Positions 35,016 through 43,005 of a stretch of 64,000 bases of DNA are shown in pieces. Position numbers and translations under genes: made by a program. The first letter of the stretch is position 1, and each line of letters starts with the position of its first letter. The notes below the pieces were generated by a model that was not told the DNA's origin, made no database searches, and saw nothing but the letters and a program-made list of their open reading frames with translations. This DNA is from Candidatus Thiovulum imperiosus (GTDB taxonomy: Bacteria > Campylobacterota > Campylobacteria > Campylobacterales > Thiovulaceae). Location of the stretch: positions 33,120-97,119 of the forward strand of contig JAMJTW010000034.1 of NCBI GenBank assembly GCA_024281175.1, in the 5' to 3' direction.

Positions 35016-35753
35016 TTATAAGTCTTTTTGAACTGTTTCAAACTCTATTTCTAATCTTTTAAAAAACATCTCATCAGCACCAATCTCATTCTTTCTATCT
35101 TCAGCTTTTCGCTCCAGATACTCGATAACACTTCTCTCTTTTTTGAGAGCTGGAAAGTGAACACCCTTACTATTTGAAATCTTTCCTGCAACTATTCCTG
35201 TTGTATCAAGTTTGAATTGGCTTAAAAAGAGGATTGCTTTTTCAACTCCTAAATTATCTGAATTTACTTGTAAAAAGCCTCCATCTTCTCTTCTTGGAAT
35301 TTTCACCTTTTCCCCTTGTCTAGCGATATTTTCACCACAAGTCATACAAGGATACAGCATTGTCTCTTCGCCATTTGGGTCGATATGAACTAGATAGAAA
35401 TAGAGTTTTGAAAATTTGTCGTAAGCAGTGAGTATAGAGAAAACAAATTCATCTCCAACTTTCAGAGGTTCTACATCTACATTTCCAATTTTCTTCTCTA
35501 TCCATAAAAAGGCGAATTCTCTCTTTTCAAAAAAGTGGTCTTCCAGTTTCTCTTCTTCAAAAAGATTTTCGTAAAGTGAAAATGTTTCTATAAGGAAACT
35601 TCTATTTTTTTCAGAAATTTTCCTATCAGCTTTTTCCCAATTTCCAACTACACCTCTTGAAACTGACTTTCCAGAATAGTTTAAAATGTAGAAAACCTCA
35701 TCGCTGGTGAGGTTGAAAAAAGTCTTAATTGCTTTATAAATAGTATGATGCAA
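35016..35753 (-). CDS. DUF4384 protein with HTH-like N-terminus
   Basis: TTG start with AAGGAG upstream. Residues about 95-185 match the DUF4384 domain: VGDEFVFSILTAYDKFSKLY, then LVHIDPNGEETMLYP, KVKIPR and the Gly-Val-Glu-Lys-Ala-ILFLSQ ending. DUF4384 modules are often fused to or encoded with caspase-like peptidases, as here. The first 65 residues (LTSDEVFYILNYSGKSVSRG, then VVGNWEKADRKIS) resemble a regulator-type HTH with the NWEK signature. No signal peptide is visible, so the protein is probably cytoplasmic although the usual DUF4384 proteins are exported. It follows the caspase gene by 83 bases on the same strand. Confidence 0.7.
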   Translation of the reverse strand: MHHTIYKAIKTFFNLTSDEVFYILNYSGKSVSRGVVGNWEKADRKISEKNRSFLIETFSLYENLFEEEKLEDHFFEKREFAFLWIEKKIGNVDVEPLKVGDEFVFSILTAYDKFSKLYFYLVHIDPNGEETMLYPCMTCGENIARQGEKVKIPRREDGGFLQVNSDNLGVEKAILFLSQFKLDTTGIVAGKISNSKGVHFPALKKERSVIEYLERKAEDRKNEIGADEMFFKRLEIEFETVQKDL

Positions 35754-35797
35754 ATTTTGCTCCTTAAAAAATTTAGCCTATGATTTTACTTTGCACC

Positions 35798-35839
35798 TGA
35801 CTTAGAAAACAGACTAAAATTTCTTTGTTCTCTAAGTCA
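35798..35839. terminator. Inverted repeat at the 3' end of the caspase gene
   Basis: TGACTTAGA (35798) pairs with TCTAAGTCA (35831), and pairing extends with mismatches. The right arm includes the caspase stop region. No clear T run follows, so it may be an attenuator or mRNA-stability hairpin between the caspase and DUF4384 genes. Confidence 0.4.
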
Positions 35840-37228
35840 TACTCTAATTACTCTTATTGGAACTTCATCTTCTTTCTCATCTATTTCAATTCCAGCCATG
35901 CACATTTGAGCTTGACTAATGAGTTTATGGACTTCATCTATTTCAACTGGAGAAACCTCATCAGGTATTCCAAGTTTATTAAAATACAAAATAGTTTGTT
36001 GAAAATCTTCAAGAGCCTGACTACACTTTTTACACTCTAAGAAAATTTTTCCTCTTTCATATAAATATATGTAAAAAACAGTTATATCTTTTGAATTTCT
36101 AATAGTTTTTTGGATAAGCAAAAAAGCCTTAAATAGCTCTCCCTTTTCTCTATATGCTTTATATCTTATAAAAAGTGATTTCTCACATTTTGGCTTTAAG
36201 GCGACTGCTTTTTCTGAAAATTCGAGAGAAGAATTTAAATGAAATTTGTTTAATGTAACAAAACTCATGCTAAAGAAAAATATTGCCCTATCATAAAAGT
36301 AGTTCCAGCTTTTTTGCATATCACTTTTTTCACTATGTTCAAGAACAGCATACTTAGAAAACTCTTTTAAGCCAAAATCTTGTTTATTCTGCTTAAAGTG
36401 TATTTGACTTTTTTTCTCAAATAGTTGAGAATTTTTAACACCTAATTCTTCAGCAAGATTAAAAAATTTAAGAGCTTCCTCAAACTCATTATTATCAAAT
36501 AGGTAATTTCCTTTTTGAAAGTAGAATTCACCACTCATTTGAGTGAATGTAAATGAGCAATCTGTATCTCCTGTAATAACAGGAGTCTGTTCTTCTCGGC
36601 TATACTTCTTCACACTTTTAAAAGTTTCAGAAAGCATCTGATAGATGTTTTCATAAGGATTAGAAATCTCTTTAACTAAAAACTTTGTAAAAGTAGAAAG
36701 TGAAGTTTTTTCACTGAAATCAGTATCACAAGATGGCTGTCTCTTATTTGAAGAGTAAATTGTAATATTTTTTGAATTCTCTGGAACTGCAAAAGTGAAA
36801 CCCTTTGCAAAAATATCTCTGCTTATCTCTTTATATAGCCTATCTACGGAAAGAGTATCTAAAACCTCTTCTCCATCTGTCCTACACATATCTAAGATGA
36901 TGAGGTTCAATTTTCTTCTTTTCTTCAAAGTCTCCTCCAGAGAAATAGATGTCTCTTTTGTAAAATCCAAAGGCAACATGTAATCCATATTTCGGTCTCT
37001 AGTTCCATGTCCAGAGTAGTAGAACAGAGCAATATCAGAGTCTGAAATCCAATTTTGAAATTCTTCCAATGCTTGTATAAAATTCTTAGAATTTAAATCT
37101 GTTCTTACTTGGATTTCAAACCCAACTTTTTCCAAAACTGTTTTAAGAGCAGTAACATCATTTACAGGGTTGTAAAGCTCATTTTCTGGATACTCTCTAT
37201 TTCCAATTAGAAAACCTCTTTTCTTCAT
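35837..37228 (-). CDS. Caspase-family (peptidase C14) protein with TPR-like C-terminus
   Basis: A 463-residue cysteine peptidase of the caspase/metacaspase clan. It starts with the family's RGFLIGNREYPENELYNPVND, ending in the ND of the p20 domain (split as RGFLIGNREYP and LYNPVNDV). The catalytic His is in FYYSGHGTRD (His74) and the catalytic Cys in IILDMCRTDG (Cys115). p10-like residues follow to about 230. The C-terminal half (235-445) is helical repeats of TPR type (YLFDNNEFEEALKFFNLAEE). No signal peptide, so it is cytoplasmic. AAGGAG lies upstream of ATG 37228. It sits upstream of the DUF4384 and envelope-channel genes. Caspases in several known phage-defence systems act as suicide effectors or signal-activated proteases; such a role is inferred. 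Confidence 0.9.
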   Translation of the reverse strand: MKKRGFLIGNREYPENELYNPVNDVTALKTVLEKVGFEIQVRTDLNSKNFIQALEEFQNWISDSDIALFYYSGHGTRDRNMDYMLPLDFTKETSISLEETLKKRRKLNLIILDMCRTDGEEVLDTLSVDRLYKEISRDIFAKGFTFAVPENSKNITIYSSNKRQPSCDTDFSEKTSLSTFTKFLVKEISNPYENIYQMLSETFKSVKKYSREEQTPVITGDTDCSFTFTQMSGEFYFQKGNYLFDNNEFEEALKFFNLAEELGVKNSQLFEKKSQIHFKQNKQDFGLKEFSKYAVLEHSEKSDMQKSWNYFYDRAIFFFSMSFVTLNKFHLNSSLEFSEKAVALKPKCEKSLFIRYKAYREKGELFKAFLLIQKTIRNSKDITVFYIYLYERGKIFLECKKCSQALEDFQQTILYFNKLGIPDEVSPVEIDEVHKLISQAQMCMAGIEIDEKEDEVPIRVIRV

Positions 37229-37279
37229 TTCAAACTCCTTGGCAGAAGTATATGTAAGAAAATCTTACAGTAAAATTAA

Positions 37280-38146
37280 ATGGTAAAATTCATAATGGAA
37301 AAAATAAATCAGAGAGATATTACAAAATATAATTTATGGAAAAAAGATAGAAATCTATTTCTGCTAGAAGTTCTCATCTACTCTTTTAACTTAAACCAAT
37401 CCTCTTTTCAGAGTATCTATACAAGAGAGTATATTTCAGCAATTATAAATGGAAAACATGAAGTTGATATTATGAAGTTTTCGGGCTTCTTTGCGATTGA
37501 ATTCAATAAAGTGATAGATTTTAATAATGAAGATTTCTACCTCATCTACAATGAATATTTTTCAGATACAGAAGTGTCAGATTTTTCTAAAACTAAGGAT
37601 ATTTTGGTTGAGGATACTTCAGAACTTATAAACTCTGTTTTGATGCTTGGAGGTAGAACAGAACTACTAAAAAATTTACAAGGAGAGTGGTTTCTATATA
37701 TTTATAACTCTACTTATAGTGATATTTGGGTTTTAGAACTGGAAATTTCAGACAAAACTGTAACAACAATTGGATATCTTCTCTCTAAAAAAGATGAGAA
37801 AGAGAGAGTTGTAAGACCAACTCAACACAACGGTATTCTATTTCTTACTGAAAAACTTGTTATCCAACTTCCCTCTGGAGAATTTCTCTCAATTTCAAGA
37901 GAAGCCTTAAAAGAGAATAGGAATTTTTATATCATAACTCATATAGGAAAAGTTTACAATTTAGGACATCATGCTGAACATATTGGCTCTGCTCTTCTAG
38001 TTAGGAAAAATGAAAAGTATAAGTTGAGTGATGAACAGATACAAGATGTTATGATAGAGATAAAAGGAAATAACATAGTTTTTCAATCTGGTAGAGTTCA
38101 AGAAACTACGGTAAAATTGAATGATATTTTTGGTTACTATTTTTAA
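37280..38146 (+). CDS. Unknown cytoplasmic protein divergent from the caspase gene
   Basis: Up to 288 residues, no signal peptide or membrane segment. ATG 37280 and ATG 37295 (MEKINQRD) are both possible. The N-terminal 90 residues (SFQSIYTREYISAIINGKHE, then DIMKFSGFFAIEF) could be a diverged HTH, similar in layout to the N-terminus of the DUF4384 protein. The C-terminal part is beta-rich (LYIYNSTYSDIWVLELEISD, HIGKVYNLGHH). It shares a 51-base promoter region with the caspase gene. No family recognised; a regulator or sensor of the island is a guess. Confidence 0.6.
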   Translation: MVKFIMEKINQRDITKYNLWKKDRNLFLLEVLIYSFNLNQSSFQSIYTREYISAIINGKHEVDIMKFSGFFAIEFNKVIDFNNEDFYLIYNEYFSDTEVSDFSKTKDILVEDTSELINSVLMLGGRTELLKNLQGEWFLYIYNSTYSDIWVLELEISDKTVTTIGYLLSKKDEKERVVRPTQHNGILFLTEKLVIQLPSGEFLSISREALKENRNFYIITHIGKVYNLGHHAEHIGSALLVRKNEKYKLSDEQIQDVMIEIKGNNIVFQSGRVQETTVKLNDIFGYYF

Positions 38147-38155
38147 AGGAGAAAT

Positions 38156-38668
38156 ATGGAAGTTAAACTTATTTTAGATGATTTAGAAACTGTTTTTGGA
38201 ATCGAATTTCTCAAAAATATAGTTTCCAATATTCCAGATTCCAAAAAGTATGTAGAACTTTTTCATAAACTTGCACAACACAAATCTACTGAAATTAGAG
38301 AAGGAATTGCTTATAAAGATGCAATTTCAGAAGAGACTTGTAAACTGCTTTTGCAAGATAGAGAATCTGATGTTTTGGAAAGTATAGTTCGAAATGAGAG
38401 AGCTAAAGAAGTTATATCTGAAGAAGATATAAATCATATTTTAGAAGTTGGTTCAAAAAGAGTAATTTCAAATCTTATTTATAATGTAACAGATTTTGAA
38501 ACAGTAGATTCTTATGAAGTTTTGAAAAAAATTATAGAGTTAGAAGATGATGGTCTTACTCTGGAAATTGCAGATGGATATGGAATGCCAAAAAGGATTT
38601 TAAAAGAGCTTCAAGAGCACTCAGACCCTGACATTTCTGAAAAAGCGAAAGCGAGTTTAGAAAGTTGA
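38156..38668 (+). CDS. Helical-repeat protein (leucine-rich-variant/HEAT-like)
   Basis: A 170-residue protein of about four repeats such as STEIREGIAYKDAISEETCK, LLLQDRESDVLESIVRNERA and DPDISEKAKASLE. The VR..vA.N...~~e.L..L..D pattern is that of LRV or HEAT-like repeats, used for protein binding. It lies nine bases after the previous gene, with AAAGGAG, so the two form a unit. Its 3' end carries one copy of a 27-bp direct repeat whose second copy is at the ccoS start. Confidence 0.65.
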   Translation: MEVKLILDDLETVFGIEFLKNIVSNIPDSKKYVELFHKLAQHKSTEIREGIAYKDAISEETCKLLLQDRESDVLESIVRNERAKEVISEEDINHILEVGSKRVISNLIYNVTDFETVDSYEVLKKIIELEDDGLTLEIADGYGMPKRILKELQEHSDPDISEKAKASLES

Positions 38669-38674
38669 GTGAAA
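38648..38674 (+). repeat. 27-bp direct repeat, left copy
   Basis: Starts GAAAGCGAGTTTAG and ends AAGTTGAGTGAA, covering the last codons and stop of the helical-repeat gene. It is identical over 27 bases to 39922-39948. Confidence 0.95.
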
Positions 38675-38790
38675 TTTCAATTTATTAAAATTCATGATAT
38701 TTCTAATATCAATGAAAAAGTACATTTTCAAAAGAGACTTCAAGAGATTTGAAAAATCTCTATTTCATAGAGTAAATTATAGGTATTAAA

Positions 38791-39861
38791 AATGAAAAAC
38801 ATTTTATTTTTTACACTTTTTTCCCTTTGAATATAGTATGGGAGATGCTGGAGATGAAATGGTTTACTCTTTTAGTGGAAGTGGAAAACTTTATGGAGAT
38901 GGCTCTATTCTTGCAGGAGGTTTCAATGCTGGAACAGAGAGTGGGATAGTTGCAATTGGAGGTTTTAGAGGTTTTGCTGATGAGGTAGTAGAGCTTTTTC
39001 CATCAGATATTCCAACAGGTTCAAACCACATTACAGATTGGGGGTTTGATAGTTATGGAGAAGTTTGGGTGGATACCTTAGAGCTTGAATATAGTCGTGT
39101 TTTTGAAGATAAAACTCCTAGCTGGAGAGGAGAACTGGAAAAGAGAGAGTATATTATATATAGTGGAAAAGTTCTCGGAGAACACCTCTACGATTTTACA
39201 GCAACTGTTGACTTCTTAAATCAGAAAGCATATACAGGATTTGATGGATGACGACGCTTACTACTCCTCTATGTTCTATGAAGATGATGAAGTCATTGCT
39301 ATCAATTTAGATTTAGGTATCGCAGTTGGCGAAAAAACTGGAACAAAGACTTTTACAAAAAGTGAAATTGGAGAAGATGACTACTTCTCTTGGGGATATT
39401 GGGAGAGTGAAGATGAAATTAGAGATGGGGCTTGGATTTCTTCAAAAGAGAACTTGACAGATTTAGAAAATCTAAACTTTGCCAAAGCAAAATATCGTGG
39501 TGATGTTTTTGGAACAGCTGGAAATGAAAATATAGAGAATGGAAATATAGAACTCGACATAGATTTTGAGCAAGATAGTTTGACTGGAGATATAGAGTTT
39601 GAGGCTGGAAAAGACAAGTGGAGTATTGAAGTTGAAATCTCTTGGATGTCATGGAGTTACATAGATGCCCAATTCCATTTAGGTAGTGCTTCTTCTGGAG
39701 AAGTTGAGAGAGACGGTGAAGTTGTTGATTATCTTAGCGATTTTAAAGGTAACTTCAATCTTTATGGTGAAAATGGAGAACGATTTGGAGGTGGCTTTAC
39801 CGCTGAAGATACCAGTGGCACCTTTGTAAATGCTGCTTTTAAAGGAGAAAAAGTAGAATAA
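38791..39861 (+). pseudogene. Frameshifted gene for an exported beta-rich protein
   Basis: Three fragments in two frames belong together. ATG 38791 opens a signal peptide (MKNILFFTLF) that stops at 38829. The next frame continues from the T run 38817-38822 (FFPFEYSMGDAGDE) to a stop at 39251. The first frame resumes at 39241 (DDDAYYSSMFYEDD) and runs to 39861. Two compensating indels, one in a T homopolymer, would restore one protein of about 355 residues. The product is acidic and beta-rich. Its last part (NLYGENGERFGGGFTAED, then FVNAAFKGEK) resembles the C-terminal beta-barrel motif of TbpB-like surface lipoproteins. It could be a pseudogene, a phase-variable gene or two sequencing errors. 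Confidence 0.6.
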
Positions 39862-39921
39862 ATATTTTGGGAGTAACTTCTTTTAAACTATAATATTAAA
39901 AAGTTTTAAGAAAACTTCTTA

Positions 39922-39948
39922 GAAAGCGAGTTTAGAAAGTTGAGTGAA
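39922..39948 (+). repeat. 27-bp direct repeat, right copy
   Basis: Identical to 38648-38674. Here it includes the TTG start of ccoS. Between the copies lie 1,247 bases containing only the broken beta-rich gene. Confidence 0.95.
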
Positions 39949-40164
39949 GATACAATAATTATGATGCTGGGGGCTTCAACAGTTTTAGGAGCTTTGGGGC
40001 TTACAGCATTTATTTGGGGTTTGAAAACAAAACAGTTTGATGATAGCGATAAGATGATGAGTGCGGTTCTTTTTGATAATGAAGAGGATTTGAATAGAAA
40101 AGCGAAACAGGAGAATAGAAAAAAGGAGAAACTTGAAAGAGATGTTAAAGAGACTTCAGAATAG
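39940..40164 (+). CDS. ccoS: cbb3-type cytochrome oxidase assembly protein CcoS
   Basis: A 74-residue single-pass membrane protein with the CcoS features: an N-terminal helix (ASTVLGALGLTAFIWGLKT) followed by KQFDDSDKMMSAVLFD, the conserved QFDD motif after the helix. CcoS helps insert heme or copper into cbb3 oxidase. The rest is a charged tail. TTG start within the 27-bp direct repeat. It overlaps hldE by about 20 bases. No cco structural gene is in the window. It indicates respiration with a high-affinity oxidase. Confidence 0.85.
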   Translation: MSEDTIIMMLGASTVLGALGLTAFIWGLKTKQFDDSDKMMSAVLFDNEEDLNRKAKQENRKKEKLERDVKETSE

Positions 40165-41527
40165 TTCTCCGAAAGTAGCTCTTTTTGGAGATGTGATGCT
40201 TGATATCTACCTCATCGGTAGTGCAGATAGAATATCTCCAGAAGCACCTGTTCAAGTTTGCGATATTTCAGAAGAGAGAGAAGTTTTAGGTGGAGCTGGA
40301 AATGTAGCAAAAAACTTAGAAGTTTTTGGAGCTAAAGTTTCTCTCTTTTCTGTAATTGGAAAAGATAGTGCTGGAGATAGAATTTTAGAAATGCTAAAGG
40401 GAAGCGACACTACGGGAGTGTTTCGAGACTCTTCAAGAAAGACAACTCAAAAAAGTAGAGTTCTCTCAAAACATCAACAAATTGTGAGATTTGATAGAGA
40501 AAATAGAGAAGAGATTTCAGAAACTTTGGCTGATGAGGTTCTGAAAGAGTTTCGAAATAGAGTTTCTGAATTTGACATAGTTCTCATATCGGATTATAAA
40601 AAGGGTTTTATTTCAGAGAAGATTTCAAAAGGTGTAATAGAAATCTCTAATTCCCAAAACTTGAAAACTCTTATCGACCCAAAAGGTGAAGATTACGAAA
40701 AGTATCGAAATGCTTGGCTTGTAAAACCGAACCGAAAAGAACTTTATGAAGCTGGTGGAAATGGAAAAGTAGATGAGATTGGAAAGAGAACTTTAGAGAA
40801 GTTCAACTTCCAAAACCTCCTTGTTACACTCTCTGAAGATGGAATGAAACTCTTTCAGAAAGGTGGAAAAGAAGAGAGTTTTCCAACTAAAGCAAAAGAG
40901 ATTTTTGATGTAACAGGAGCTGGAGATACGGTTCTATCATCTTTAGCTTTCGGTCTTGGTAGTGGTGAAACCCTTTCAAATTCCATAGAGCTTTCAAACT
41001 CTGCTACGGCTGTTGTAATTGGAAAAGTTGGAACAGCAACAGTTACACTAAACGAACTTTTAGAGACTCAAAAGAAACGGATACACTCATGGAAAGAGAT
41101 AAGTGAAGTAGTTACAAAAGCGAAAAGAGAACATAAGAGAGTTGTTTTCACAAATGGCTGTTTCGATATTTTACACATTGGACATGTGAAATATCTTGAA
41201 GAGGCAAAAAGTTTTGGAGATATTCTAATTGTTGGAATAAATTCAGATGCTTCTGTTCGGAGACTTAAAGGTGATAATAGACCAATAAATGTTGAAGAGG
41301 AACGAGCCTATTTGATTTCATCTTTAGATGTAGTAGACTTTGTAACAATATTTCCAGAAGATACTCCATATGAACTTATTTCAGAAATTCGCCCACACAC
41401 TCTTGTAAAAGGTGGAGACTATAAAGGAAAAGAGGTTGTTGGAAGTGATTTAGTTGATGAGGTAAAACTTGTCTCTTTTGTAAAAGATAGAAGCACTACA
41501 AAAATTATTGAGAAGTGTGTAACATAA
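40142..41527 (+). CDS. hldE: Bifunctional heptose-7-phosphate kinase / heptose-1-phosphate adenylyltransferase
   Basis: Makes ADP-heptose for the LPS core. The N-terminal ribokinase-like domain (about 1-310) has VALFGDVMLD, LGGAGNVAKNL and DVTGAGDTVLSSLA. The C-terminal nucleotidyltransferase domain has FTNGCFDILHIGH and ends in KDRSTTKIIEK. It is about 461 residues, the family length. ATG 40142 (MLKRLQN) is preferred to TTG 40133. With the LptF/G permease and MlaE it shows a normal LPS-bearing outer membrane. The linked gmhA/gmhB genes common in relatives are absent; the next gene is the ImmA/IrrE cassette. Confidence 0.96.
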   Translation: MLKRLQNSSPKVALFGDVMLDIYLIGSADRISPEAPVQVCDISEEREVLGGAGNVAKNLEVFGAKVSLFSVIGKDSAGDRILEMLKGSDTTGVFRDSSRKTTQKSRVLSKHQQIVRFDRENREEISETLADEVLKEFRNRVSEFDIVLISDYKKGFISEKISKGVIEISNSQNLKTLIDPKGEDYEKYRNAWLVKPNRKELYEAGGNGKVDEIGKRTLEKFNFQNLLVTLSEDGMKLFQKGGKEESFPTKAKEIFDVTGAGDTVLSSLAFGLGSGETLSNSIELSNSATAVVIGKVGTATVTLNELLETQKKRIHSWKEISEVVTKAKREHKRVVFTNGCFDILHIGHVKYLEEAKSFGDILIVGINSDASVRRLKGDNRPINVEEERAYLISSLDVVDFVTIFPEDTPYELISEIRPHTLVKGGDYKGKEVVGSDLVDEVKLVSFVKDRSTTKIIEKCVT

Positions 41528-41560
41528 AGCTATAATTCATAAAATATAGAAGGGGATTTT

Positions 41561-42124
41561 ATGTTTTATCTTTATGAAAATGGTAGAGTTGAACATACAA
41601 CAAACCTCAACCTTGAATTGAATGTATATCAGAATGATGTCTTTCAATTTGCTGAAAGAATGCGAAATCATTTAAACTTTGAAAACAGTAATGATATTCG
41701 ACATGTTGTTCAACAACTTGGCGGAAACTTAGAAATAGGAAATTTACACTTAGACAATCAAGATGGTTCTATTCTTGTTAATGGAGAAGGTCATTTTACT
41801 ATTTATTTACCAGAACATACAGGCGATTTAAGAGATAATTTTACAATTGCACATGAATTGGGACACTATATTTTACATACAAATTATGGTGCAAAAGTTA
41901 CAAGTTTAAAAAAAGAATTTCAAGACTTACAAGCGGTCGGTTTTTATAGACATGAGTCAAATAGACTTGAGTGGGAAGCTAACTGGTTTGGAAGTAGCTT
42001 TTTAATGCCTGAAAGTGATTTTAAGAACTTAGTAAGTCAAGGACTTGATAATTATACAATCTCTGCAATTTTTAATGTTTCTGTAAATGCTGTAATTGTT
42101 CGTAAAAAGGTTTTAGGTATTTGA
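41561..42124 (+). CDS. ImmA/IrrE family metallo-endopeptidase
   Basis: A 187-residue protein with the family core IAHELGHYILH (zinc-binding His98, Glu99, His102) and the third-ligand region LEWEANWFGSSFLMP (Glu139 region). A C-terminal HTH-like tail (NYTISAIFNVSVNAVIVRKK) is typical. ImmA-type peptidases cleave repressors to switch on mobile elements or stress genes. No classical ImmR repressor is adjacent; instead its stop codon overlaps a class III cyclase-like gene. It is separated by only 33 bases from hldE. The pairing suggests a two-gene signalling or immunity cassette. Confidence 0.9.
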   Translation: MFYLYENGRVEHTTNLNLELNVYQNDVFQFAERMRNHLNFENSNDIRHVVQQLGGNLEIGNLHLDNQDGSILVNGEGHFTIYLPEHTGDLRDNFTIAHELGHYILHTNYGAKVTSLKKEFQDLQAVGFYRHESNRLEWEANWFGSSFLMPESDFKNLVSQGLDNYTISAIFNVSVNAVIVRKKVLGI

Positions 42125-43005
42125 ATAATACTTTAGAACCTAAATTAAGAATGTTTATTAGTATAGATGCAATTGGCTCAACTGAACTAAAAAGTAAATC
42201 TATTATTGATAATTCTACTGATTGGAGAGATTTTTTTCTCTCCTTTTACCAAGATTTTAGAACAATAGTTGCTGATTTATATACAAAACATGAATTCCAG
42301 AATGTAGCAGAGCTTTGGAAAAATTTAGGAGATGAGCTTATTTTTATTTCAACAATTATAGAATTAGAAGAGATAGAAATAAATTTAAAAGTATTTATAG
42401 AAGCTATCAAAAAATTCAATAGCGAGAAATACTCTTTAAAAGTTAAAGGTTCATCATGGTTAGCAGAAACTCCTGTATCAAATTTAATAATTATTAAAGA
42501 TAGATATCCTCAAAGTAAAGAGATAATTGATTTAGATTTTATAGGTGCTTCTATCGACATTGGATTTAGGATTTCCAAGTTTGCAACAGATAGAAAATTT
42601 ATTATTTCTGTTGAAGTTGCTAAGATACTAGTAGAAAATGCAAACAATAAATTTACAATTTTCTTTGATGGTGAGTTGGAAGTAAAAGGAGTTTTAGATA
42701 AAAATAGATATCCAATAATTTGGATAGATATTTTTGATGGGAAAGAACCTTTAGAAGAAAAGTTATTTGGTTTAAATAGAAACAGTGTTGAATATGAAGA
42801 CTTAGAAGAATATTGCGATATTTATATTGACAAACATAAAAACATCTTAACAGCATATAAAATACCAAAAAAAGAAAACTATAAAGAAGAGTACAAAAAA
42901 ATAATAGACAAATTTTATAGTAAAGATAGTCAGCCATATTTTATTGAAAATGAGCAAGATGGTAAAAATAACCTAGATTTAGAAATGCCCAAAAGTAGGA
43001 AATAG
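42121..43005 (+). CDS. Class III nucleotide cyclase-like protein
   Basis: TTG start in a TTGA overlap with the peptidase gene. The residues expected in a class III cyclase are seen: metal-binding Asp16 in FISIDAIGSTELK, Asp71 in WKNLGDELIFIS, and the dimer-interface pattern IGASIDIGFRISKFA (142-155) followed by ISVEVAKIL. The body is about 210 residues; the remaining 80 residues are charged and unrecognised. Membrane segments and receiver domains are absent. Purine or pyrimidine specificity (adenylate, guanylate, or Pycsar-type cCMP/cUMP) cannot be read reliably. No obvious cyclic-nucleotide-activated effector is adjacent. Confidence 0.7.
   Translation: MNNTLEPKLRMFISIDAIGSTELKSKSIIDNSTDWRDFFLSFYQDFRTIVADLYTKHEFQNVAELWKNLGDELIFISTIIELEEIEINLKVFIEAIKKFNSEKYSLKVKGSSWLAETPVSNLIIIKDRYPQSKEIIDLDFIGASIDIGFRISKFATDRKFIISVEVAKILVENANNKFTIFFDGELEVKGVLDKNRYPIIWIDIFDGKEPLEEKLFGLNRNSVEYEDLEEYCDIYIDKHKNILTAYKIPKKENYKEEYKKIIDKFYSKDSQPYFIENEQDGKNNLDLEMPKSRK

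Noticed and set aside
30298..38668. Recently acquired foreign island
   Set aside because: The region carries about as many GATGAGGT words as the housekeeping parts (nine copies) and similar AT-rich codon use, so it is probably long resident.
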